From: Nocardia cyriacigeorgica
GTDB taxonomy: Bacteria; Actinomycetota; Actinomycetes; Mycobacteriales; Mycobacteriaceae
NCBI RefSeq assembly: GCF_010858045.1
Contig: NZ_JAAGVC010000003.1
Coordinates: 1 to 64,000, forward strand
Length of the DNA: 64,000 bases
Reading direction: 5' to 3'
Below, one piece after another: positions 8,873 to 17,967 of the stretch. The position numbers were made by a program, and so were the translations under genes. The notes beneath the pieces were generated by a model. It saw only the letters and a list, made by a program, of their open reading frames with translations. It had not been told where the DNA came from and did no database searches. The first letter of the stretch is position 1. The number at the start of each line of letters is the position of its first letter.

Positions 8873-10231
8873 GTGCAGCGACGAATCATGGGGATCGAGA
8901 CCGAATTCGGTGTGACGTGCACCTTCCACGGACACCGCAGGCTCAGCCCCGACGAGGTGGCCCGGTATCTGTTCCGCCGGGTGGTGTCCTGGGGTCGCAG
9001 TTCCAACGTATTCCTCCGCAACGGCGCCCGGTTGTACCTCGACGTCGGCTCGCATCCGGAATACGCCACCGCCGAATGCGACAACCTGGCCCAGCTGGTC
9101 ACCCACGACCGGGCCGGTGAGCGGGTGCTGGAGGAACTGCTCATCGACGCAGAACAGCGACTCGCCGAAGAAGGTATCGGCGGGGATATCTACCTGTTCA
9201 AGAACAACACCGACTCGGCGGGCAACTCCTACGGCTGCCATGAGAACTTCCTCGTGGTCCGCGCCGGCGAGTTCTCCCGGATCTCGGATGTGCTGCTGCC
9301 GTTCCTGGTCACCAGGCAGCTGATCTGCGGTGCGGGCAAGGTGTTGCAGACGCCGAAGGCGGCCACCTTCTGCCTGTCGCAGCGCGCCGAGCACATCTGG
9401 GAGGGCGTCTCCTCGGCGACCACGCGCTCGCGCCCGATCATCAACACCCGCGACGAACCGCACGCCGACGCCGAGAAGTACCGCAGGCTGCACGTGATCG
9501 TGGGCGATTCGAACATGTCCGAGACCACCACCATGCTCAAGGTCGGCACGGCCTCGCTGGTGCTGGAGATGATCGAGGCGGGCGTGTCGTTCCGCGATTT
9601 CGCGCTCGACAACCCGATCCGCGCCATCCGCGAGGTCAGTCACGACCTCACCGGCCGCCGTCCGGTGCGACTGGCCGGCGGCCGCCAGGCCAGCGCGCTC
9701 GAGATCCAGCGCGAGTACTACGCCCGCGCCGTCGAGCATCTGCGCAACCGCGACCGGGATCCGCAGGTGGATCAGGTGGTGGATCTGTGGGGCCGCACGC
9801 TCGACGCGGTGGAGGCGCAGGACTTCGCGAAGGTCGACACCGAGATCGACTGGGTGATCAAGCGCAAGCTGTTCCAGCGCTACCAGGATCGCTACAACAT
9901 GGAGCTGTCCGACCCCAAGATCGCCCAGCTCGACCTGGCCTACCACGACATCAAACGCGGCCGCGGCGTGTTCGACCTGCTGCAACGCAAGGGGCTGGCC
10001 AAGCGCGTCACCGAGGACGAGGCGGTCGACGCGGCCGTGGAAACCCCGCCGCAAACCACCAGGGCCAAGCTGCGCGGCGATTTCATCACCGCCGCCCAGG
10101 AGGCCGGACGCGATTTCACCGTCGACTGGGTGCACCTGAAGCTCAACGATCAGGCTCAGCGCACGGTGCTGTGCAAGGATCCGTTCCGCTCGGTCGACGA
10201 ACGCGTCGACCGGCTGATCGCGTCGATGTAG
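8873..10231 (+). CDS. pafA: PafA, Pup-protein ligase
   Basis: PafA uses ATP to join the C-terminal glutamate of Pup to substrate lysines; it shares the Dop fold. The 452-residue product equals the M. tuberculosis length and is nearly identical in the conserved blocks: [14 protein letters not shown] with the nucleotide-binding glutamate, [39 protein letters not shown], and a C-terminal domain ending [11 protein letters not shown]. The start is the GTG giving VQRRIMG; upstream in-frame codons are open to 8615 but encode only an Arg-rich non-conserved stretch. Separated from prcA by 278 nt and a strong hairpin, and from pafB by an opposite-strand gene. Confidence 0.96.
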   Translation: MQRRIMGIETEFGVTCTFHGHRRLSPDEVARYLFRRVVSWGRSSNVFLRNGARLYLDVGSHPEYATAECDNLAQLVTHDRAGERVLEELLIDAEQRLAEEGIGGDIYLFKNNTDSAGNSYGCHENFLVVRAGEFSRISDVLLPFLVTRQLICGAGKVLQTPKAATFCLSQRAEHIWEGVSSATTRSRPIINTRDEPHADAEKYRRLHVIVGDSNMSETTTMLKVGTASLVLEMIEAGVSFRDFALDNPIRAIREVSHDLTGRRPVRLAGGRQASALEIQREYYARAVEHLRNRDRDPQVDQVVDLWGRTLDAVEAQDFAKVDTEIDWVIKRKLFQRYQDRYNMELSDPKIAQLDLAYHDIKRGRGVFDLLQRKGLAKRVTEDEAVDAAVETPPQTTRAKLRGDFITAAQEAGRDFTVDWVHLKLNDQAQRTVLCKDPFRSVDERVDRLIASM

Positions 10232-10249
10232 CGGGCTCGCCGGCGGCGC

Positions 10250-10546
10250 TCAGTCGCCGGCGAGATGCCGTTCGATCGTCTCGACCTTCGAGGTCATCGC
10301 ATCGGTGACGCCCGGCCGGATATCGGCCTTCACCACCAGGCTGCACCGCGGCGCGACCGCGAGAATGACGTCGGTGGCCTGCTTGACCACCGCCATCACC
10401 TCATCCCATTCGCCCTCGATGGTGGTGAACATGGCGTCGGTGCGGTTGGGCAGCCCGGACGCGCGCACCACGCGCACCGCCTCGGCGACCGCCCGGCCCA
10501 CATCCACGCCATCGCCCAGCGGGGTGACTGAGAACGCAACGATCAT
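10250..10546 (-). CDS. MTH1187-type thiamine-binding protein
   Basis: The 98-residue product belongs to the MTH1187/YqgV (UPF0045) family, small ferredoxin-like-fold proteins reported to bind thiamine. It starts [13 protein letters not shown] and has the family regions [10 protein letters not shown] and [19 protein letters not shown] lies before the ATG. It is read against its neighbours and sits exactly between pafA and pafB, genes that are adjacent in mycobacteria, so it is an insertion in this cluster. Its role is inferred only from the family. Confidence 0.85.
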   Translation of the reverse strand: MIVAFSVTPLGDGVDVGRAVAEAVRVVRASGLPNRTDAMFTTIEGEWDEVMAVVKQATDVILAVAPRCSLVVKADIRPGVTDAMTSKVETIERHLAGD

Positions 10547-10641
10547 GGCCGGCTCCTCGGGGATGGGATGGTCCGATGCCATCATCACACTGCCGCACCG
10601 GTTACCCGTGCGCCGCCGCAACACCACACCTCGCGGCGCAT

Positions 10642-10647
10642 TACCCT
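10642..10647 (+). promoter_or_regulatory. -10 element (TACCCT) of pafB
   Basis: TACCCT ends 6 nt before the GTG at 10654, with no ribosome site, again the leaderless arrangement; it gives pafBC a promoter of its own now that a reversed gene separates it from pafA. Confidence 0.5.
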
Positions 10648-10653
10648 GTTCGA

Positions 10654-11649
10654 GTGGCGATATCCAAGGTCGAGCGGTTGATGAATCTGGTCATCGCCCT
10701 GCTGTCGACCCGGCAGTTCCTCACCGCCGAGCGGATCCGCGACAGCGTCGCCGGATACGAGGATTCGGTCAGCGACGAAGCGTTCAGCCGAATGTTCGAA
10801 CGCGATAAGAACGAACTCCGCGATCTGGGCATCCCGCTGGAAGTGGGCCCGGTCAGCCGGTTCTCCTCGGTGGAGGGCTACCGGATCAACCGCGATGCCT
10901 ATGAACTGCCCGATATCGACCTGACCAGCGCCGAAGCCGCGGCCGTCGCCGTCGCCGTGCAGATGTGGGAATCGCCCGAGCTCGCCGCCGCCGCCGAGGG
11001 CGCCCTGCTCAAACTGCGGGCCGCGGGCATCCACGTGGAGACCGAGGCGGGTCTGGCCTCGGTGCCCGCGGTGCCGGCGCGCACCCGCGGATCCGAGCCC
11101 GTGCTCGGCAAACTCCTGGCTGCCATCGACGCGGGCCAGGCCGTGCGGTTCGAGCATCGTGGCGCCGTCAACGCGCCCTACCTGATGCGCGATGTGGAGC
11201 CGTGGGGTGTGGTGACCCACCACGGCCGTTGGTATCTGGTCGGCCACGACCGGGAACGCAATGCCACTCGCACCTTCCGGCTGTCGCGCATCGGCGACGA
11301 GGTCACCGCCTACGGCCCGCGCAACGCGGTCCGCAAACCCGACGAGGTCGACCTGCGCGAGATCGTCACCCGGGTGACCGGCACGGCCCCGGTCAGCGGC
11401 ACCGCGACGGTGTGGGTGGCCGAAGGGCGCGGACGCGAGCTGCGCAGGCTCGGCGTCGAAGGGGGCACCCGGACCATCGGCGGCCGCAGCGGCACCGTCA
11501 TCGAGGTGCCGGTGCGCTCGCGGGACTGGATCGCGCGCCTGATCACCGGGCTCGGCCCGGACGCCGTCGTCCTGGCACCCCGCGACCTGCGCGACGATGT
11601 GGTGGCCCGGCTGCGATCGGTCTTCGACCACACGGAGGTGCGGGCATGA
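10654..11649 (+). CDS. pafB: PafB, WYL-domain transcription activator subunit
   Basis: PafB pairs with PafC to activate the LexA-independent DNA-damage response in actinobacteria. The 331-residue product has an N-terminal winged helix ([21 protein letters not shown] onward), a middle region, and a WYL domain with the name-giving Trp-Tyr-Leu in [14 protein letters not shown] near residue 193, plus RTFRLSRI. The GTG start matches the mycobacterial N-terminus. Its stop overlaps, as ATGA, the start of a 25-codon reading frame that leads to pafC. Confidence 0.93.
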   Translation: MAISKVERLMNLVIALLSTRQFLTAERIRDSVAGYEDSVSDEAFSRMFERDKNELRDLGIPLEVGPVSRFSSVEGYRINRDAYELPDIDLTSAEAAAVAVAVQMWESPELAAAAEGALLKLRAAGIHVETEAGLASVPAVPARTRGSEPVLGKLLAAIDAGQAVRFEHRGAVNAPYLMRDVEPWGVVTHHGRWYLVGHDRERNATRTFRLSRIGDEVTAYGPRNAVRKPDEVDLREIVTRVTGTAPVSGTATVWVAEGRGRELRRLGVEGGTRTIGGRSGTVIEVPVRSRDWIARLITGLGPDAVVLAPRDLRDDVVARLRSVFDHTEVRA

Positions 11650-11723
11650 GCGGCCAGCGCCCGACGGCGGCAGCGTGCGTCACCACGCAGGGCGCCCGAG
11701 CGCGCCGGAAGGAGGCAGCATGA
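11646..11723 (+). CDS. Possible 25-codon coupling ORF between pafB and pafC
   Basis: ATG at 11646 overlaps the pafB stop as ATGA, and the frame ends with TGA at 11721-11723 overlapping the pafC ATG at 11720, again as ATGA. The encoded peptide of 25 residues starts MSGQRPTAA and is Arg/Ala-rich, with no motif. It could be a device that carries ribosomes from pafB to pafC across the 70-nt gap. No independent evidence of translation is visible; the overlaps at both ends are the argument. Confidence 0.35.
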   Translation: MSGQRPTAAACVTTQGARARRKEAA

Positions 11724-12694
11724 GCAGCCGGTTGTCGGTGCGGCTGTCGCGGCTGCTGAACATGGTGCCGTATCTGATGGCCCATCCGGGGATCAGCGCC
11801 GCCGAGGCCGCCGCTGATCTGGGAGTCACCACCAAACAGCTGATGAGCGACTTGAACCAGCTGTGGATGTGCGGGCTGCCCGGTTACGGCCCGGGTGATC
11901 TGATCGATCTGTCGTTCTCCGAGGAGAGCATCGACGTCACCTTCTCCGCAGGGATCGACCGCCCGCTGCGGCTGACCTCGACCGAGGCCACCGCGCTGCT
12001 GGTGGCGCTGCGGTCGATCGTCGACACGCCCGGCATGGTGGACCCGAGTGCCGCCCATTCGGCGATCGCCAAGATCGAGGCCGCCATCTCCGGCGCCGTC
12101 CCCGAGACGGCGGGCGGGCCGCAGCCGGTGGAGGCGCCGGCCGTGGCGACCGTGCGTGCGGCGCTGGCCGCCAGGCACGCGCTGCGGCTGGTGTACTACT
12201 CGGCCAGCCGCGATGTGGTCTCCGAACGCATCGTCGACCCGGTGCGGATCGTGCTGGTCGACAACAACAGCTACCTGCAGGCCTGGTGTCGTCAGGCCGA
12301 AGGGGTGCGACTGTTCCGATTCGACCGGATCGAGGCCGCCACCGAACTCGACGAACCGGCCCGCCCGCCCAGTGCCGCCGCCGACACCGACGCGGCCCTC
12401 GACCTGTTCCAGGACGATCCGGCGCTACCGCTGGCGCGCCTGCGGATCCGCGGCGACTACGGCTGGGTGCTCGACCAGTACCCGATCCAGCGGCTGGCCG
12501 TACACGGCGACGGCAGCATCGAGGCGACCATGCGGTTCGCGACGCTGGACTGGATGGCGCGGCTGCTGCTCGGCTTCGGTTCCGGCGTCACCGTGCTCGG
12601 CCCCCCGGAACTGGTCGCCGCCGTCCGGGAACGATCGAACGCGGCCCTGGCCGCCTACGACGAGGTGGCCGAGGAACAGGCGGGTCCGGCTTGA
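11720..12694 (+). CDS. pafC: PafC, WYL-domain transcription activator subunit
   Basis: PafC is the partner of PafB. The 324-residue product has an N-terminal winged helix (RLSVRLSRLLNMVPYLMAHP, then SAAEAAADLGVTTKQLMSDL) and a WYL-type domain in which the motif region reads NNSYLQAWCRQAEGVRLFRFDRI. GGAGG sits 5 nt before the ATG. The stop overlaps the next gene's TTG start (TTGA). In M. tuberculosis tatA follows pafC; here a reductase gene stands between. Confidence 0.92.
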   Translation: MSSRLSVRLSRLLNMVPYLMAHPGISAAEAAADLGVTTKQLMSDLNQLWMCGLPGYGPGDLIDLSFSEESIDVTFSAGIDRPLRLTSTEATALLVALRSIVDTPGMVDPSAAHSAIAKIEAAISGAVPETAGGPQPVEAPAVATVRAALAARHALRLVYYSASRDVVSERIVDPVRIVLVDNNSYLQAWCRQAEGVRLFRFDRIEAATELDEPARPPSAAADTDAALDLFQDDPALPLARLRIRGDYGWVLDQYPIQRLAVHGDGSIEATMRFATLDWMARLLLGFGSGVTVLGPPELVAAVRERSNAALAAYDEVAEEQAGPA

Positions 12695-13719
12695 CGAATC
12701 GGGTCATGGTGCTCGGCGCAGGCAGTATCGGAACCTTCGTCGGCGGGAAGCTGGCAGCGGCAGGCGCCGAGGTGACCTTCGTCGGACGACGCCCGATCCT
12801 GGACCAGATCACCCGAGCCGGCCTGCGGCTGACCGATCTCGACGGCGGCTCGGACACGGTGCCCGCCGACCGCTTCACCGTCGCGACCGAACCCGAGGCC
12901 GCCGAATCCGCCGACCTGGTGCTCGTCACCGTGAAATCCGGCGCCACCGCGAGTGCGGCGCACAGCCTCTCGGGCAGGCTGCGGCCGGGCACGGTGGTGC
13001 TGAGTTTGCAGAACGGCATCGGCAACGACGGCACCATTCGCACGGCGCTGCCGGGCAGCGTGGTGCTCGCGGGCATGGTGATGTTCAACGTGGTCCAGCA
13101 CGGTGACGGCCATTTTCATCGCGGTACCGACGGCGGCGTCGCCGTGCAGGACGATCCGGCGCTGAACCGCTTCGCCGACGATTTCCGCCGTACGGGCCTG
13201 CCGCTGGACCGGCACCCCGACCTACTACCCGTGCAGTGGGCCAAACTGCTGCTCAACTTGAACAACCCGGTCAACGCCCTGTCCGGCCTGCCGCTACGCG
13301 AGGAATTGGCGCAGCGCGACTACCGCCGCTGCCTCGCCCTGGCCCAGCGCGAGGCGCTCGCGGTGATGAACAGTGCGCGAATTCGACCGGCCCGGCTGAC
13401 CGCGCTCCCGCCCGCCCTGATGGCCCGGCTGCTGACGGTGCCGGATCCGGTCTTCGAGCGGGTTGCCGGGCGGGTGCTGGCCGTCGATCCGATGGCGCGC
13501 TCGTCCATGGCCGACGATCTGGCCGCCGGGCGCCGCACCGAAATCTCCTGGTTGTGCGGTGAAATCGTGAGCCTGGGCGCGCTGGTCGGCCGGCCGACGC
13601 CGGTGAATCAGCGGCTCATCGAACTCGTGCTGGCCGCCGAGCAGGGTGACCAGCGTCGCTGGAGCGGACCGGAGCTGCTCGGCCAATTGGGCGAAGCGGC
13701 CGCTCAGCCGGTCGAATGA
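12691..13719 (+). CDS. 2-dehydropantoate 2-reductase (ApbA/PanE family)
   Basis: The 342-residue product has the N-terminal NAD(P)-binding signature VMVLGAGSIGTFVGGKLAAA, the family segments LVTVKSG and SLQNGIGN, and the C-terminal helical domain with WAKLLLNLNNPVNALSG, where the catalytic lysine (WAKLL) and Asn/Ser contacts lie. The family reduces ketopantoate to pantoate in coenzyme A synthesis, though many members act on other 2-oxo acids. I start it at TTG 12691, overlapping the pafC stop; ATG at 12706 is the alternative. It interrupts the usual pafC-tatA neighbourhood. Confidence 0.85.
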   Translation: MTNRVMVLGAGSIGTFVGGKLAAAGAEVTFVGRRPILDQITRAGLRLTDLDGGSDTVPADRFTVATEPEAAESADLVLVTVKSGATASAAHSLSGRLRPGTVVLSLQNGIGNDGTIRTALPGSVVLAGMVMFNVVQHGDGHFHRGTDGGVAVQDDPALNRFADDFRRTGLPLDRHPDLLPVQWAKLLLNLNNPVNALSGLPLREELAQRDYRRCLALAQREALAVMNSARIRPARLTALPPALMARLLTVPDPVFERVAGRVLAVDPMARSSMADDLAAGRRTEISWLCGEIVSLGALVGRPTPVNQRLIELVLAAEQGDQRRWSGPELLGQLGEAAAQPVE

Positions 13720-13790
13720 GGGGCACGGCCGCGGGTTGAACGCCCGGCCAACTCCGACCCACGGGCGGGTTCGGCCACGCCGGGGTCCGG

Positions 13791-13796
13791 TAGCAT
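13791..13796 (+). promoter_or_regulatory. -10 element (TAGCAT) of tatA
   Basis: TAGCAT lies 29 nt before the tatA ATG; the leader it would produce contains TTTGGAGG, a good ribosome site. Confidence 0.45.
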
Positions 13797-13825
13797 CGGT
13801 GTATCACAGTCTTTGGAGGTAGAAC

Positions 13826-14092
13826 ATGGGCAGTCTGAGCATCTGGCACTGGCTGATCATCGCGGTCGTCTTCGTGATGTTCTTCGGCGCGAAGCGGATG
13901 CCCGACGCGGCCCGCAGCCTCGGACGATCGCTGCGGATCTTCAAGAGCGAGGTCAGCCAGATGCAGAACGAGGGCGGCAACACCAGCGCCTCGTCCACTG
14001 CGCCCGCGGCTCCCGCGCAGCAGCTCCCGTCCGGCCAGGCCGCGAACCCGGCGCCCGCCGACCAGCCGCGCACCGAGTCGAAAACGCTCTGA
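13826..14092 (+). CDS. tatA: Tat translocase subunit TatA
   Basis: TatA oligomers form the pathway for folded proteins with twin-arginine signals. The 88-residue product has one N-terminal membrane helix ([18 protein letters not shown]), the Phe-Gly hinge, the basic amphipathic helix ([22 protein letters not shown]) and a disordered Ala/Pro/Gln tail. A GGAGG lies ahead of the ATG. tatC follows after 123 nt that include a strong hairpin. Confidence 0.96.
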   Translation: MGSLSIWHWLIIAVVFVMFFGAKRMPDAARSLGRSLRIFKSEVSQMQNEGGNTSASSTAPAAPAQQLPSGQAANPAPADQPRTESKTL

Positions 14093-14104
14093 CCCACGCG
14101 TCGG

Positions 14105-14130
14105 CCGGAGCGAGTTCGAGCTCGCTCCGG
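14105..14130 (+). terminator. Perfect hairpin between tatA and tatC
   Basis: CCGGAGCGAG and CTCGCTCCGG form a perfect 10-bp stem around TTCGAG. It starts 12 nt after the tatA stop and ends one base before a TAGTGT hexamer. It could attenuate or end tatA transcription so that tatC is made from its own promoter, giving the excess of TatA over TatC that translocases need. Confidence 0.55.
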
Positions 14131-14131
14131 C

Positions 14132-14137
14132 TAGTGT
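14132..14137 (+). promoter_or_regulatory. -10 element (TAGTGT) of tatC
   Basis: TAGTGT directly follows the tatA hairpin and lies 78 nt before the tatC ATG. Confidence 0.35.
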
Positions 14138-14215
14138 GCTGTTGGCGTCCGGCCATCGCTCGGCGTCGGCGGTGAGCGGTCCAGGCACGCGAGCACAAGG
14201 GCAACCACACACACC

Positions 14216-15187
14216 ATGCGAATTCCGTTCGACCCCCGGCGCAGCAGGCGCAGGACCAATCCCGACGGCACCATGTCGTTGGTCGAACACCTCCAGGAAC
14301 TGCGTACCCGGCTGCTGATCTCCATTGCCGCGGTCCTGGTCACCACCGTCGTCGGGTTCCTCTGGTACGCGCATTCGTTCCTCGGCATCGAGAGCCTCGG
14401 CGAGATCCTGCGCGGGCCGTACTGTGGGCTGCCACCCGAGACCCGGGCCTCACTGACCCCGGACGGCGAATGCCGCCTGCTGGCCACCGGACCGTTCGAA
14501 CAGTTCATGCTTCGCCTGAAGGTGGGCATGACCGCGGGCATCGTGCTGGCCTGCCCGATCTGGCTGTACCAGCTGTGGGCGTTCATCACCCCCGGTCTCT
14601 ACGCCAAGGAACGCAAGTACGCGATCGGTTTCGTCGCCTCCGGTTCGGTGCTGTTCGTCACCGGCGCGGTGCTGGCCTACGTGGTGATCGCGCACGCCTT
14701 GAGCTTCCTGCTCTCCATCGGCGACAACGTGCAGATCACCGCGCTGAGCGGTTCGGAATACTTCAGCTTCATCATTCAGCTGCTGGTCATCTTCGGCGTC
14801 AGCTTCGAGACACCGCTGCTGATCATCGGACTCAACCTGATCGGCGTGCTCACCTACGCCCGGCTCAAGGCCTGGCGGCGCGGCATCATCTTCGGGCTGT
14901 TCGTCTTCGCCGCCATCGTCACCCCGCAGGACCCGTTCTCCATGCTGGCGCTGGCGTTGGCGCTGACGCTGCTGTTCGAGGTCGCCGTGCAGTTCGCCCG
15001 CATCAACGACGCGCGGCGCGCCCGCCGCGAGCGCGCCGAAGGCTGGGGCGACCTCGACGACGAGCAGGCCTCGACCGTGACCGGGCCCGAACCGGTCGGC
15101 TCCGCCGATCCCATCACCCCGGCCGAGCCGGTGGCCGCCCCCGAGAAAACCAGCCGTCCCGTGTCGGACTACTCCGATACGCTCTGA
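14216..15187 (+). CDS. tatC: Tat translocase subunit TatC
   Basis: TatC recognises twin-arginine signal peptides. The 323-residue product has a short basic N-terminus, the signature [14 protein letters not shown], and six hydrophobic segments, with the conserved periplasmic and cytoplasmic pieces [12 protein letters not shown] and [10 protein letters not shown]. The C-terminal about 65 residues are a polar acidic/Pro-rich cytoplasmic extension common in actinobacteria. helY starts three bases after its stop. Confidence 0.96.
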   Translation: MRIPFDPRRSRRRTNPDGTMSLVEHLQELRTRLLISIAAVLVTTVVGFLWYAHSFLGIESLGEILRGPYCGLPPETRASLTPDGECRLLATGPFEQFMLRLKVGMTAGIVLACPIWLYQLWAFITPGLYAKERKYAIGFVASGSVLFVTGAVLAYVVIAHALSFLLSIGDNVQITALSGSEYFSFIIQLLVIFGVSFETPLLIIGLNLIGVLTYARLKAWRRGIIFGLFVFAAIVTPQDPFSMLALALALTLLFEVAVQFARINDARRARRERAEGWGDLDDEQASTVTGPEPVGSADPITPAEPVAAPEKTSRPVSDYSDTL

Positions 15188-15190
15188 CGG

Positions 15191-17890
15191 GTGACACAGA
15201 ACCGGTCGCTGACGGGCGAGTTGGAGAGCTTCGCCGCCGATCTGACCTTCCGGCTTGACCCCTTCCAGCAGCAGGCCTGCCGCGCCCTCGAAGAGGGACA
15301 CAGCGTGCTGGTATGCGCCCCCACCGGCGCGGGCAAGACCGTCGTCGGTGAATTCGCGGTGCACCTGGCGCTGGCCACCGGCGGCAAATGCTTCTACACC
15401 ACGCCCATCAAGGCGCTGTCGAACCAGAAGTACGCCGATCTCACCGCCCGCTACGGCCGGGCCGAGGTCGGCCTGCTCACCGGCGACCAGTCGATCAACT
15501 CCGGCGCCCCGATCGTGGTCATGACCACCGAAGTGCTGCGCAACATGCTCTACGCGTCCTCGGACGCGCTGCACGCGCTGTCGTATGTGGTGATGGACGA
15601 GGTGCACTATCTGGCCGACCGCTTCCGCGGCGCGGTGTGGGAAGAGGTCATCCTGCATCTGTCGCCGGAAGTGCGGCTGGTCAGCCTCTCGGCCACGGTG
15701 TCGAACGCCGAAGAGTTCGGCGCCTGGATGGAGACCGTGCGCGGCGATACCGCCGTGGTGGTGGACGAGACGCGCCCGGTGCCGCTGTGGCAGCACGTCA
15801 TGGTCGGCCGGCGCATGTTCGATCTGTTCGACAGCAACTCCTCCGAGCAGAAGGTGCTCGTCGACGAGGATCTGGTTCGCTACATCAGGCATCGGGAAAG
15901 CGCGGACCGGATGAACTCCTGGGGCGGCCCGCGCGGTCGCGGCGGCGGCCGCCGCGACTTCCGTCCGCTGCCGCGCCCCGAGGTGCTGGCCAAGCTGGAC
16001 GAGGAAGGTCTGCTGCCCGCTATCACGTTCATCTTCAGCCGCGCCGGATGCGACGGCGCGCTGGCCCAGTGCCTGCGTTCGGGGCTGGACCTGGGGCGCG
16101 GGCAGGACCAGGAGCAGGTCGACGCCATCATCGAGAAGCACACCGGCGAGCTGCCGAAGGCCGATCTCGAGGTGCTCGGTTACTGGGAGTGGCGCGAGGC
16201 GCTGCACCGCGGGCTGGCCGCGCACCACGCAGGCATGCTCCCGGCCTTCCGGCACACCGTGGAAGAGCTGTTCGTCAACGGTCTGGTGCGCGCGGTGTTC
16301 GCCACCGAGACCCTCGCGCTCGGCATCAACATGCCCGCCCGCACCGTGGTGCTGGAGCGGTTGGTCAAGTTCAACGGCGAATCGCACGCCGAACTCACCC
16401 CCGGCGAATACACCCAGCTCACCGGCCGTGCCGGGCGCCGCGGCATCGACGTCGAGGGCCATGCGGTGGTGCTGTGGCAGCCAGAGGTGGATACCAGTGC
16501 GGTGGCCGGCTTGGCCTCCACCCGCACCTATCCGCTGCGTAGCTCGTTCCGTCCCGGCTACAACATGTCGATCAACTTGATCGACCGGATGGGCGCCGCC
16601 GAGGCGCGGGCCCTGCTGGAACGTTCGTTCGCGCAGTTCCAGGCCGACCGCTCGGTGGTCGGGCTGGTGCGCGGTATCGAACGCAATGAGAACCAGCTGC
16701 GCAAGCTCGCCGGGCAACTGGGCGGGGTCGAGGGCGATTTCTTCGAGTACTTCTCGCTGCGCGAGCGGATCAAGCAGCGCGAACGTCAGCTGGAACAGCA
16801 GGGCAGGGCCGATCGGCGCGGTGCCTCGGTCGCGGCGCTCACCTCGCTGCGGCGCGGTGACGTCGTCGCGATTCCTTCCGGGCGTCGCGCCGGGCTCGCG
16901 GTGATCCTGGAACCCGATGCCACGCCCGGCGATCCGCGCCCGCTCGTGCTCACCGAGGACAAGTGGGCGGGCCGGATCTCGGTCGCCGACTTCCCGGTGC
17001 CCGCCCAGGCACTCGGGCATATGCGCCTGCCGCGCCGGGTCGATCACCGCACTGCCCGCACCCGCCGCGATCTGGCCTCGGCCCTGCGCAGCACCGGCAT
17101 CGCCGCGCCCGGGCGCCAGCGGCGCAGCCAGCGTGCTCGCGCCGCCGAAGATCGTGAACTGGCCACCTTGCGGCGCAGCCTGCGGGCCCACCCCGCGCAC
17201 CACCGGCCGGACCGCGAGCAGCTCAGCCGCATCGGCGAACGGTATGCCCGGCTGTCGCGGGAAACCGACACCATGCGCCAGAAGGTTGCCGCCACCACCA
17301 ACTCGCTGGCCCGCACTTTCGATCGGATCCTCGGTCTGCTGGAAGAACGCGGGTTCGTGCAGGAGGGTGAGGTCACCCAGGATGGCCGCAGGCTCGCCCG
17401 GATCTACGCCGAAAGCGATCTGCTGGTCGCCGAATGCCTGCGGCAGGGGCTGTGGCGTGGACTCGGGCCGGCCGAACTGGCGGCGGTGGTATCGATCCTG
17501 GTCTACGAATCACGTCAGGAAGGCGGCTATCTCGGCGCGTCGGGGCCCACCGAACCGGTGCGCCGGGCGGTCGGAGCCACCGTGGGCGTGTGGTCGCAGC
17601 TGCGCACCGACGAGGCCAGGCACAAGCTCGCGCCCACCAGGGAACCCGATCTCGGATTCGTCACCGGTATCCACACCTGGGCGCGCGGCGACGGGTTGGC
17701 CGAGTCGTTGCTCGCCAGCGGCGATCAGGGTGCGCCGCTGTCGGCAGGCGATTTCGTGCGCTGGTGCCGTCAGGTGATCGACCTGCTCGACCAGATCCAC
17801 AACACCGCCGACGACGTGGAGGTGGCGGCCACCGCGGCCAAGGCGGTGCGGGCGATTCGGCGGGGTGTCGTCGCGGTGGACGCCGCGTGA
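15191..17890 (+). CDS. helY: HelY, Ski2/Mtr4-like ATP-dependent RNA helicase
   Basis: The 899-residue product is a superfamily 2 helicase. Visible motifs: Walker A APTGAGKT at residues 43-50, motif Ia TTPIKALSNQKY, DEVH (in MDEVHYL, about residue 136), motif III SLSATVSN, motif V in ATETLALGINMPART, and motif VI QLTGRAGRRG, followed by rRNA-processing-type C-terminal domains (DSHCT). The mycobacterial counterpart HelY (Rv2092c) has about 906 residues and the same place after tatC. The GTG start three bases after tatC suggests one transcript. Probable role in RNA unwinding or decay. Confidence 0.93.
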   Translation: MTQNRSLTGELESFAADLTFRLDPFQQQACRALEEGHSVLVCAPTGAGKTVVGEFAVHLALATGGKCFYTTPIKALSNQKYADLTARYGRAEVGLLTGDQSINSGAPIVVMTTEVLRNMLYASSDALHALSYVVMDEVHYLADRFRGAVWEEVILHLSPEVRLVSLSATVSNAEEFGAWMETVRGDTAVVVDETRPVPLWQHVMVGRRMFDLFDSNSSEQKVLVDEDLVRYIRHRESADRMNSWGGPRGRGGGRRDFRPLPRPEVLAKLDEEGLLPAITFIFSRAGCDGALAQCLRSGLDLGRGQDQEQVDAIIEKHTGELPKADLEVLGYWEWREALHRGLAAHHAGMLPAFRHTVEELFVNGLVRAVFATETLALGINMPARTVVLERLVKFNGESHAELTPGEYTQLTGRAGRRGIDVEGHAVVLWQPEVDTSAVAGLASTRTYPLRSSFRPGYNMSINLIDRMGAAEARALLERSFAQFQADRSVVGLVRGIERNENQLRKLAGQLGGVEGDFFEYFSLRERIKQRERQLEQQGRADRRGASVAALTSLRRGDVVAIPSGRRAGLAVILEPDATPGDPRPLVLTEDKWAGRISVADFPVPAQALGHMRLPRRVDHRTARTRRDLASALRSTGIAAPGRQRRSQRARAAEDRELATLRRSLRAHPAHHRPDREQLSRIGERYARLSRETDTMRQKVAATTNSLARTFDRILGLLEERGFVQEGEVTQDGRRLARIYAESDLLVAECLRQGLWRGLGPAELAAVVSILVYESRQEGGYLGASGPTEPVRRAVGATVGVWSQLRTDEARHKLAPTREPDLGFVTGIHTWARGDGLAESLLASGDQGAPLSAGDFVRWCRQVIDLLDQIHNTADDVEVAATAAKAVRAIRRGVVAVDAA

Positions 17891-17906
17891 GAAAAGCGTT
17901 TGTGAT

Positions 17907-17937
17907 TTGATTTCTTTCGCACGCGGGGGGCTACCGT
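17907..17937 (+). promoter_or_regulatory. Promoter of the DUF4333 protein gene
   Basis: An AT-rich dip after helY holds TTGATT at 17907-17912 and TACCGT at 17932-17937, 19 nt apart, 30 nt before the ATG, with GGAGG in the leader. The spacing is a little long. Confidence 0.4.
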
Positions 17938-17967
17938 GTGTGTACCGATGCGAGTGGAGGCAACCAG

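Noticed and set aside
14450..17203. Long open frame opposite tatC and helY
   Set aside because: Same cause; helY on the plus strand has all helicase motifs.
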